Shown: in pieces, positions 27,438 through 34,217 of the stretch
How the letters are laid out: each line of letters opens with the position of its first letter
How positions within the stretch are numbered: the first letter of the stretch is position 1
Assembly: GCF_900188335.1 (NCBI RefSeq)
Contig: NZ_FZOY01000002.1
Coordinates: 124,001 to 188,000, forward strand
Direction of reading: 5' to 3'
DNA from: Tropicimonas sediminicola
GTDB taxonomy: Bacteria; Pseudomonadota; Alphaproteobacteria; Rhodobacterales; Rhodobacteraceae
DNA length: 64,000 nt
Position numbers and translations under genes: made by a program
Notes under the pieces: generated by a model
What the model was told of the DNA's origin: nothing
The model's input: only the letters and a program-made list of their open reading frames with translations
The model's database searches: none

Positions 27438-27469
27438 GCGCGGGGCGCGCCTGTGGTCACGCCCCGCGC
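27438..27469 (-). repeat. Strong hairpin after dhaL
   Basis: GCGCGGGGCG (27438-27447) and CGCCCCGCGC (27460-27469) form a perfect 10-bp inverted repeat 14 bp beyond the dhaL stop. There is no T tract, so it may protect the 3' end of the mRNA or be a factor-dependent terminator. Confidence 0.5.
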
Positions 27470-27483
27470 AATCCGATTGGGGC

Positions 27484-28089
27484 TCAGGCCAGCGCGTGCA
27501 CCATCTCCAGCGCCGCGATCTGGCCGGGGTCTGCGATCCCGGCGGATTTCTCGCCGAACATCCGCGCCCGACCGAGCTTGTTCTGCTGCGGCTTGAATGC
27601 TTCGACGGTCTCGGCCGCCGCTGCCTCCGCCGCCGCCTGAAGCGCCGCGGGCTCGTCGAGCCCGGCGGTCGCGCGGGCCATCGCGTCCATGCTGTCGAGC
27701 ACGCATTTGTCGCCCAGGTTGCCCTTGCCGCGGGCCATCATCGCCTCGCAGGCGCCGGCGAGCAGGCCGGAGACCTCGGAGAATGGCACGGCCTCACGCC
27801 CCTTGCAGGCCTTGGCCGCCGACATGAAGCCCGTGGCGACGAGCGTGCCATAGGAGGAAGACGAGGCCCGTTGGAAGCATTTGGCGCATTCCATGAAAGC
27901 CTTGCCCAGATCGTCCGGCAGGCCCTCGGCATTGTCGGCAATCTCGCGCCAGCCCTTGGAAACGGTGATGCCCAGATCGCCATCGCCAAGGCGGCCATCT
28001 GCCTCGTTCAGCTTCGCCGCCACGCCCTCCGCGTGATCTGCGATCCGCGCCGCGGCGGCGCGCAGGCTGGCCGTGGTGAACTCTGCCAT
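27484..28089 (-). CDS. dhaL: Dihydroxyacetone kinase subunit L (ATP-binding, DhaL-like)
   Basis: The 201-residue all-helical protein has the Mg-ADP/ATP-binding aspartates in GRLGDGDLGITV near residue 33, then QRASSSSYGTLVATGFMSAA and GNLGDKCVLDSMDA as in DhaL. With DhaK it phosphorylates a triose such as dihydroxyacetone, or a related keto-sugar such as erythrulose or apulose. No PTS-type DhaM gene is nearby, so ATP is the likely phosphate donor, although PTS-linked DhaL proteins look similar. The start ATG overlaps the dhaK stop (TGATG); a GTG one codon earlier is possible. It is last gene of the LacI-controlled operon. Confidence 0.88.
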   Translation of the reverse strand: MAEFTTASLRAAAARIADHAEGVAAKLNEADGRLGDGDLGITVSKGWREIADNAEGLPDDLGKAFMECAKCFQRASSSSYGTLVATGFMSAAKACKGREAVPFSEVSGLLAGACEAMMARGKGNLGDKCVLDSMDAMARATAGLDEPAALQAAAEAAAAETVEAFKPQQNKLGRARMFGEKSAGIADPGQIAALEMVHALA

Positions 28090-29084
28090 CACACCCTCCA
28101 GAACGCGCAGTCGCAGGGCGCCTTCAGCAGCGCTTCCAGCTCGTCGTCCAGCTTGCAGAGCGTGATCGTCGCGCCGGCCATCTCCATCGAGGTCGCGTAA
28201 CGGCCGACCAGCGGCATCACGATCTCCACGCCCTTGCCGTCGAGCACGGCCTTGGCATGGCGGTAAATGATGTAGAGCTCCTCCGGCGGCGTCGCGCCGA
28301 GGCTGTTGACGAGGATCGAGCAGCGATCCCCCTGCCCCAGCGGCATGTCGGCCAGCAGCCGCTCCATCATCTCGTCGACGATCTCGTCGGCGGGCTTCAG
28401 TTCATCGCGCCAGATGCCGGGCTCGCCGTGGATGCCCATACCCATTTCCATCTCGGTCTCGCCGATCTCGAAGGTGGGCTTGCCGGCCTGCGGCACCGTG
28501 CAGGGCGAAAGCGCCATGCCGATGGAACGGCAGGCGTCGGCGGCCTTCTGCGCCACCGCCGTCACCTCGTCGAGGCTGGCCATATGCTCGGCCTTGGCGC
28601 CGGCGATCTTGAACGCATAGACCATCCCCGCCACGCCGCGGCGTTTCGCGGCCTCTTCCGGCCCGGCGGAGGCCACGTCGTCGGCCAGCAGGACGGTGGT
28701 GGAGGCGATGTCGTCCTCCATCTCCACCATCTCCCCGGCCATGTCGAAGTTCATGACGTCGCCGCCGTAATTCCCGTAGAGCCGCAGCACGCCGGCGCCG
28801 GCATCGGCATGCCGCATGGTCGCCGCCATCTGCTCGGCCGAGGGCGAGGCAAAGACGTTGCCGATGGCGCAGCCGTCGAGCAGGCCCTTGCCGACATAGC
28901 CGGTGAAGACCGGCAGGTGGCCGGAGCCGCCTCCGGTCACGATGCCCACCTTGCCGGGTGTCTTGCCGCCCGCGCGCACGATCACGCGGGGCTCCGGCTG
29001 AGCGTAGAACTCGGGATGCGCGGCGCAGAGGCCGTCGAGCATCTCGTCCACGTAGCTGTCGGGTGAATTGAGGATCTTCTTCAT
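28089..29084 (-). CDS. dhaK: Dihydroxyacetone kinase subunit K (substrate-binding, DhaK-like)
   Basis: The 331-residue protein matches DhaK: GIVTGGGSGHLPVFTGYVGK near residue 47, GNVFASPS near 75, YGNYGGDVMNFDMA near 103, and MGMGIHGEPG, in which His219 should form the hemiaminal bond with the substrate carbonyl. It binds the ketose while DhaL supplies the phosphate. The real substrate may be dihydroxyacetone, glyceraldehyde, erythrulose or a branched ketose; family members differ. It lies 27 bp after the aldolase gene, whose cleavage product it may phosphorylate. Confidence 0.9.
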   Translation of the reverse strand: MKKILNSPDSYVDEMLDGLCAAHPEFYAQPEPRVIVRAGGKTPGKVGIVTGGGSGHLPVFTGYVGKGLLDGCAIGNVFASPSAEQMAATMRHADAGAGVLRLYGNYGGDVMNFDMAGEMVEMEDDIASTTVLLADDVASAGPEEAAKRRGVAGMVYAFKIAGAKAEHMASLDEVTAVAQKAADACRSIGMALSPCTVPQAGKPTFEIGETEMEMGMGIHGEPGIWRDELKPADEIVDEMMERLLADMPLGQGDRCSILVNSLGATPPEELYIIYRHAKAVLDGKGVEIVMPLVGRYATSMEMAGATITLCKLDDELEALLKAPCDCAFWRV

Positions 29085-29111
29085 GTCACCATTTCCTTGT
29101 TCGGCAACCAG

Positions 29112-29903
29112 TCACGCAGCGTCGCCCGCGACAACGAGTTGCTTGTCCATCTCCTGGCCCGCCTCGCGAACGGCGGCCGCATAGAGCCCGATGTCGCTCG
29201 GCCCCACGATCAGCGAATGGCCGCGGCTCTGGAGCTCGCCATAGGTCCGGAGCGGCCGGCCGACGGTGCCCATCGGCTTGCCCGTCGCGCGGATCGCGGC
29301 TTCCGTCTCGCCGACATAGGCCTCGACGTCCTCCTCGGTCAGCCGCTCGAGCTTGTCGATGGAACCGGCGAGGTCGTGCGGGCCGAGGAACAGCATGTCG
29401 ATCCCTTCGACGGCCGCGATTTCGGGGATGTTGGGAACGGCGTCGCGATGCTCGATCTGCGCCAGCAGGAACAGCTCGTCGGGTGCCTCGCTGACGTAAT
29501 CCGGCCGCGCGCCGTAATGCGAGGCCCGCACGATCGGCGCGGCATAGCCCCGCGCCCCCTTGCCCGGATAGCGGCAGGCAGCGACGGCTGCCTCGGCGGC
29601 GGCGCGGTCGTTGACCATCGGCACCATGATCGTGTGGATACCGAGGTCGAGGATCCGCTTGAGATAGACATGGTCGTTCCAGGGCACGCGCACGATGTAA
29701 TGGCCGCCCGCGGCCTCGACCGCGCGCACCATCTGGACCGTCGACGCAAGGTCGCCCTGACCGTGCTCGTTGTCGATCAGAACGCAGTCCCAGCCCGCCC
29801 AGATGGCGGCCTCGGCCAGCGCGGGCGAGGCAAGTTCCTGCCAGATCGCCCGGACGGTGCGCCCTTCGGAGAGCTGCTGACGCAGCCAGTTTCTCGACGT
29901 CAT
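29112..29903 (-). CDS. HpcH/HpaI family class II aldolase
   Basis: This 263-residue TIM-barrel enzyme has DNEHGQGDL near residue 44 (catalytic His region), a GARGYAAP segment near 115 (substrate arginine), LAQIEHRDAVPNI near 148 (metal-binding Glu) and DMLFLGPHDLAGS near 169 (metal-binding Asp). Such metal-dependent aldolases cleave 2-keto-4-hydroxy acids to pyruvate and an aldehyde. The physiological substrate is unknown; 2-keto-3-deoxy sugar acids are typical. Its ATG overlaps the tctA stop by 4 nt and dhaK follows, so import, cleavage and phosphorylation are tied into one operon. Confidence 0.9.
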   Translation of the reverse strand: MTSRNWLRQQLSEGRTVRAIWQELASPALAEAAIWAGWDCVLIDNEHGQGDLASTVQMVRAVEAAGGHYIVRVPWNDHVYLKRILDLGIHTIMVPMVNDRAAAEAAVAACRYPGKGARGYAAPIVRASHYGARPDYVSEAPDELFLLAQIEHRDAVPNIPEIAAVEGIDMLFLGPHDLAGSIDKLERLTEEDVEAYVGETEAAIRATGKPMGTVGRPLRTYGELQSRGHSLIVGPSDIGLYAAAVREAGQEMDKQLVVAGDAA

Positions 29904-31414
29904 CTGGAAACCCCTTTCCGTTTTCTTCCCGCCCGCAGCATCTCGCGGATGGTCCGCAGGATCAGAAGACCCCAGAGACCGAGCGTGAGGATGCCGAGAA
30001 CGAGCGAGTATTGCCTGTCGAAGAAGCCCATGAAGTCGCCCTGGGCCTTGATCATCGAGATCATGAAGTTGTCCTCGATGATCTTGCCGAGCACGATCCC
30101 GAGGATCGCGGGCGCGAGCGGGATGCCGTTCTGCTCCATCAGGTAGCCGACCAGCCCGAGCGCGAGCACGATCCAGACCGCGGTGACGGTGCCGGCAATG
30201 GCGAAGGCGCCGACCAGCGAGAACAGCAGGATCACCGGCGCCATGACCGCGCGCGGGACCTTCAGGATGTAGGTGGAGGCGAGGATCGCAAGGATCCCGA
30301 CCGGCACCATGATGATGTTGGCCACGAGGAACGAGCCGAACAGCGCCGAGGTCAGCTCCGGCTGGTCAACGAAGATCCGCGGCCCCGGGGTCATGCCCTT
30401 GAGCAGAAGCACCCCGATCGCGATGGCGGTGACACTGTCTCCGGGGATGCCGAAGACCAGCGCTGGCGTCCAGGCCCCACCGATGGCGGCGTTGTTGGAC
30501 GAGCCGCCCGCGGCGACGCCCTCGTAGCTGCCCTTGCCGAACTTCTCGGGGTTCTTGGAGAACCGTCGCGCCAGAGCATAGGAGATCCAGGCCGCGATAT
30601 CGGCCCCTGCCCCCGGCAGGGCGCCGACCAGTGTGCCCAGCACCGAGGAACGCGCCAGCGTGCCCGGAAAGCGGACGACGATCCGGAAGGCGCCGGCGAG
30701 CGCGCGCCCGACCTTTTCGGTGATCTCGGTCACGGCTTCCTTGCGTTTCTCGAGGTTCTGCACCGTGCGCAGCACCTCGGAGAAGGCGAAGATCCCGATC
30801 ATCGCCGGGATGAAGCTGATCCCGTCGAGCAGGTCCGGCACGCCGAAGGTGTAGCGCGGATGGCCCACGGCCACGTCGATCCCCACCGAGGCGACGGCGA
30901 GGCCGATGCAGAGACTGGCGAAGCTCTTTGGCACCGTGCCGCCGCCGACGAAGATCGCGCAGGTCAGGCCGAGGCAGGCCAGCCAGAAGGTCTCGAAGCT
31001 GGAGAAGCTGATCGCGATACGTGCGAGCTGCGGCGCGATCATCATCAGGATCAGCACGCCGACCACGCCGCCCACCGCCGCGGTGAAGAGCGACACGAAC
31101 AGCGAGGTTCGTGCGTGGCCCTCCTGCGACAGCCGGTGCGCGTCGTCGACATAGGCCGCCGAGGCAGGCGTTCCCGGGATTCGCAGCAGCGTGCCCGAGA
31201 TGTCGCCGGCGAAGATCGCGGTGGTCGTCGTGGCGACGATCGCGCTGATCGCGGGGATCGGGTCGAGGAAGAAGGTGAAGGGCACGAGAAGCGCCACCGC
31301 CATGGTGGCGGTCAGCCCGGGCACCGCGCCCACGAAACAGCCATAGAAGGTGGCGATGGCGATGATCGCGAGGTTTTCGGGCGCCAGGACGGTCAGAAAG
31401 ACATCAGGGGTCAT
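29900..31414 (-). CDS. tctA: TTT transporter large membrane subunit TctA (second copy)
   Basis: The 504-residue protein has about 11 membrane segments. AVPGLTATMAVALLVPFTFF near residue 30, GTPASAAYVDDAHRLSQEGH near 82 and GALPGAGADIAAWISYALAR near 265 are TctA signatures. The C-terminal tail is basic (RAGRKRKGVSR). It forms the channel with TctB of the same operon. It shares the fold but little close identity with the first copy at about 6-7.5 kb, so the two systems likely take different carboxylates. Confidence 0.93.
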   Translation of the reverse strand: MTPDVFLTVLAPENLAIIAIATFYGCFVGAVPGLTATMAVALLVPFTFFLDPIPAISAIVATTTTAIFAGDISGTLLRIPGTPASAAYVDDAHRLSQEGHARTSLFVSLFTAAVGGVVGVLILMMIAPQLARIAISFSSFETFWLACLGLTCAIFVGGGTVPKSFASLCIGLAVASVGIDVAVGHPRYTFGVPDLLDGISFIPAMIGIFAFSEVLRTVQNLEKRKEAVTEITEKVGRALAGAFRIVVRFPGTLARSSVLGTLVGALPGAGADIAAWISYALARRFSKNPEKFGKGSYEGVAAGGSSNNAAIGGAWTPALVFGIPGDSVTAIAIGVLLLKGMTPGPRIFVDQPELTSALFGSFLVANIIMVPVGILAILASTYILKVPRAVMAPVILLFSLVGAFAIAGTVTAVWIVLALGLVGYLMEQNGIPLAPAILGIVLGKIIEDNFMISMIKAQGDFMGFFDRQYSLVLGILTLGLWGLLILRTIREMLRAGRKRKGVSR

Positions 31415-31421
31415 GTCGGGC

Positions 31422-31895
31422 CTACCACGCGATCGGTTCGAGCAGGCCCCACGGCAGCGGGACGTGCAGGAAGGAGTAGAAGATCAGGTGCACCAGCACG
31501 GTGACACCCACGGCCAGCAGGATCGATTTCAGCCAGTTGATCCCGAACAGGATCAGCAGCACCAGCAGCATCGGGAAGGCGACGAGGTGAAATCCGAGCT
31601 TGTTGAGAAACAGCGCGAAGAACACCACGCTGGCCAGCACCGCGCCGGTGTTGATCCAGGCCTGCCGGGACATCGGCGGGCTCGGCTCGGCCACGGGGAC
31701 CGCCGCGGCGCGCTTGACGAGCCCCGTGGCGAGGATCAGCAGACCGCAGATTATCAGGCCGCTGCCGGCGATGCTTGGAAAGAGCCCGGGGCCGTGCGTC
31801 ATGCCCGCGAGCGTGGGAAAGGTGCGTGCCTCAAGGACAAGCCAAGCCCCGAAGGCGGCCAGAACGGCGCCCGTGGCGACATCTTTGTTCATCAT
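31422..31895 (-). CDS. tctB: TTT transporter small membrane subunit TctB (second copy)
   Basis: The 157-residue protein has four hydrophobic segments (near residues 8-20, 40-60, 80-115 and 118-145) and the size of TctB. It starts MMNKDVATGAVLAAFGAWLV. It lies between tctC and tctA, the usual TTT order. A 12-bp stem-loop separates it from tctC and may lower its expression relative to the binding protein. Confidence 0.85.
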   Translation of the reverse strand: MMNKDVATGAVLAAFGAWLVLEARTFPTLAGMTHGPGLFPSIAGSGLIICGLLILATGLVKRAAAVPVAEPSPPMSRQAWINTGAVLASVVFFALFLNKLGFHLVAFPMLLVLLILFGINWLKSILLAVGVTVLVHLIFYSFLHVPLPWGLLEPIAW

Positions 31896-31928
31896 GGGTC
31901 AACTCTCGACGTGCGGTTCGAGAAAGTG

Positions 31929-31966
31929 TCCGGGGCAGCTGTTTGGGGGGGAGGCGCTGCCCCGGA
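31929..31966 (-). repeat. Inverted repeat between tctC and tctB
   Basis: On the plus strand GTCCGGGGCAGC-type arms (TCCGGGGCAGC at 31929-31939 and GCTGCCCCGGA at 31956-31966) pair perfectly over 11 bp around a 16-nt loop. It lies after the tctC stop and before the tctB start. There is no T tract. Hairpins at this place in binding-protein-dependent transporter operons often raise the binding-protein mRNA over that of the membrane subunits. Confidence 0.6.
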
Positions 31967-32001
31967 CTTTGCGGAATGGCATCAGACGGCGGGAACGGCC
32001 G

Positions 32002-32988
32002 TCACTTCGCCATGCCGATAGCCTTGATCGTGTCGCCGAGCGCCTGGTCGTTCTTGACCATCAGCGCCGCCAGATCCTCGCTGCCCATCAGCACCACATC
32101 GGCGCCGCGGCTGGCCTTGAAGTCGGCCCATTCCTGGGTGTCCATCACCTTGAGCGCCGCCTTCTCGTAGGAACAGGCGATCTCCGGATCCATGCCGCCC
32201 GGCCCGGACAGGGTGATGTTGGCAGCCAGCGTCCAGCCGGAAGGAAGTTCCTCGGCGGTGGTCGGGATGTCCGGCAGCGCGGCCATGCGCTCGGTGTGCA
32301 TGTAGCCCAGGCCCTTCAGCTCGCCCTGCTCGATGAGCGTCTTGGCTTCGGACTGCGCCACGGTCACCACGTCGACGCCACCGGCCATCAGCTCCTGCAT
32401 CGCCGGCCCTGCGCCCTGCGACGGGATCCAGCGGATCGCTTCGGGATCCATGCCTTCGGCATTCAGCAGGCCGGCCAGCGCCAGGTGCCAGATGCCGCCC
32501 TGCGAGGTCCCGGATGCGGTCAGCTCGCCCGGGTTCGCCTTGGCGTATTCCAGGACTTCCGTCACGGAGCCGAATTCGCTGTCGGCCTTCACGGTGAAGC
32601 CGGCCGGCACCACGTCCACCAAGGCGATGGGGGTGATGTCCTCGTGGGTCAGATCGGTCAGCCCGACCCAGTGCATGGTGTTGATCTCGACCGTCACGGC
32701 GCCGACGGTATAGCCGTCGGGCTCGGCCCGGGCGATCGCCGAATGGCCGGTCACGCCGTTGCCGCCGGTGCGGTTGACCACGTTGAACGGCACGCCGAAT
32801 TCCTGGCTCAGCAGGCTGGCGAGCATCCGCGAGTTGGCGTCGGTGCCGCCGCCGGCGCCCCAGGGCACGATGTAGGTGACGGCACGTTCCGGTTTCCAGT
32901 CGCACTCGGCCGCAGCCTGGGTCGCGAGCACGGCACCGAATCCGAGGGCCGTGGCGCCCAGCAATCTGGTCAGGTGGGTCGTCGTCAT
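32002..32988 (-). CDS. tctC: TTT transporter periplasmic binding protein TctC (second copy)
   Basis: The 328-residue protein has a signal peptide at residues 1-27 (LGATALGFGAVLATQAAA). The mature part begins with YIVPWGAGGGTDANSRMLA and VNRTGGNGVTGHSAIARAEP, the two substrate-contacting loops of the Bug/TctC family. Length is normal for the family. It captures a carboxylate in the periplasm for TctAB. A GGGAGGA ribosome site precedes ATG 32988. It is first gene of the operon, divergent from the LacI-family gene with a palindromic operator between them. Confidence 0.93.
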   Translation of the reverse strand: MTTTHLTRLLGATALGFGAVLATQAAAECDWKPERAVTYIVPWGAGGGTDANSRMLASLLSQEFGVPFNVVNRTGGNGVTGHSAIARAEPDGYTVGAVTVEINTMHWVGLTDLTHEDITPIALVDVVPAGFTVKADSEFGSVTEVLEYAKANPGELTASGTSQGGIWHLALAGLLNAEGMDPEAIRWIPSQGAGPAMQELMAGGVDVVTVAQSEAKTLIEQGELKGLGYMHTERMAALPDIPTTAEELPSGWTLAANITLSGPGGMDPEIACSYEKAALKVMDTQEWADFKASRGADVVLMGSEDLAALMVKNDQALGDTIKAIGMAK

Positions 32989-33084
32989 GGAATCCTCCCA
33001 AGATTCACACTGTTATGTGGCGTGTCCGGCGCGCGGTTCCCGTCCTCTACGGGGCCTCTTTCCACGTCCGAATAAAAGAACGGT

Positions 33085-33112
33085 AGCATTGCTCAATCGA
33101 TTGAGCAATGCT
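33085..33112. promoter_or_regulatory. Perfect 28-bp palindrome, likely operator of the LacI-family regulator
   Basis: The half-site AGCATTGCTCAATC is followed directly by its exact reverse complement, with CG at the centre as in many LacI/PurR-family operators. It lies 97 bp from the tctC start and 79 bp from the regulator start. TTGAGC within each arm could act as a -35 box on either strand, so binding would block both promoters. Confidence 0.8.
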
Positions 33113-33190
33113 GGAGTCACGGCTCTGACCGAGACGAACCGTCGCCCCCGGACAGCGCCGTCGGGAGCAGGAAAGAGGGAGGAATGCACG

Positions 33191-34207
33191 ATGACGCCCC
33201 GCGTGACACTCAAGACCGTAGCCGCCGCCGCGGGCGTTTCCGTGTCCGCGGTCTCGCTGGCGCTGCGCGACAACCCGCGAATCTCCGAAGAGAAGCGCGC
33301 CGAGATCAAGCGGATCGCCGGAGAGCTCGGATACATCTACAACCGCCACGCTGCCAACCTGCGCACCGGCACGAACGACACTGTCTCGGTCTGCGTCAAC
33401 GACCTGCGCAACCCGGTCTTCGCGGAATTCGTCACCAGCATCGAGGAGGCGCTGCGGGAGAGCGACCGGCTGGTACTGCTGTGCAATGCGCATGAGGAAG
33501 AGGAGGTCCAGGCCAGCTTCATCCGCCGGATGCTGGAACAGGGCTCCAACGGGCTTGTGCTGTCCCCGGTGGCGGGCACGCGCGCCGAGGCGCTGCGCGA
33601 GGTGGTCGGGCCACAGTTCCCGACGGTGCTGATGTCGCGCGGGCTCGATGACGACAGTTTCGACCAGGTCGTCAACGACGACCCGCTCGGCCTGCGCCTG
33701 GCGGTGCAGGCGCTGGTGGAACTGGGTCACCGCAAGATCGCATGGATCGGCGGCGGGCAGGACACCAGCACGGCACGCCGGCGCTTCGCGGGGTTCGAAG
33801 CGGGCCTGCGGGAGGCCGGTCTGCCGATCGATCCCACCCTCGTCCTGCCGACGGCGCATACGACGCTGGAGGCCGGCCGCCGCGCGATGATCCAGATCCT
33901 CGATGCGGCGCCCGAGGTGACCGGCGTGCTCTGCTTCGGCGACCTGCTCGCGCTCGGCGCGGTCTCCGCCTGCCGGGAGCGCGGCCTCGAGGTCGGGCGG
34001 GACATCTCGATCATCGGGCACGACGACATCGAGGAGACGGCCTATTTCGATCCCGCGCTCTCGACCGTGCATGTGCGCAAGCGGATGATCGGCCGAACGG
34101 CGGCGGAACTCCTATTGCAACGGATCGACGCCCCCTTCGCGCCGCCGGTCTCGCGGGTGATCGCACCGCGGCTAGTGTTTCGCGGCACAACCGGCCCCGC
34201 GCCCTGA
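33191..34207 (+). CDS. LacI/GalR-family transcriptional regulator of the TTT-aldolase-kinase operon
   Basis: The 338-residue protein has an N-terminal helix-turn-helix at residues about 6-25 (TLKTVAAAAGVSVSAVSLAL) and the hinge helix near 45-60 (NRHAANLRTGT). A periplasmic-binding-protein-like effector domain follows to the end (DLRNPVFAEFVTSIEEALRE, HRKIAWIGGG, ISIIGHDDIEETAYFDPALS). The family represses sugar catabolic operons until an inducer binds. ATG 33191 is preceded by GGGAGGA. Its divergence from tctC with a palindrome between them makes it the probable repressor of that operon and of itself. Confidence 0.92.
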   Translation: MTPRVTLKTVAAAAGVSVSAVSLALRDNPRISEEKRAEIKRIAGELGYIYNRHAANLRTGTNDTVSVCVNDLRNPVFAEFVTSIEEALRESDRLVLLCNAHEEEEVQASFIRRMLEQGSNGLVLSPVAGTRAEALREVVGPQFPTVLMSRGLDDDSFDQVVNDDPLGLRLAVQALVELGHRKIAWIGGGQDTSTARRRFAGFEAGLREAGLPIDPTLVLPTAHTTLEAGRRAMIQILDAAPEVTGVLCFGDLLALGAVSACRERGLEVGRDISIIGHDDIEETAYFDPALSTVHVRKRMIGRTAAELLLQRIDAPFAPPVSRVIAPRLVFRGTTGPAP

Positions 34208-34217
34208 CACCCGCCAG

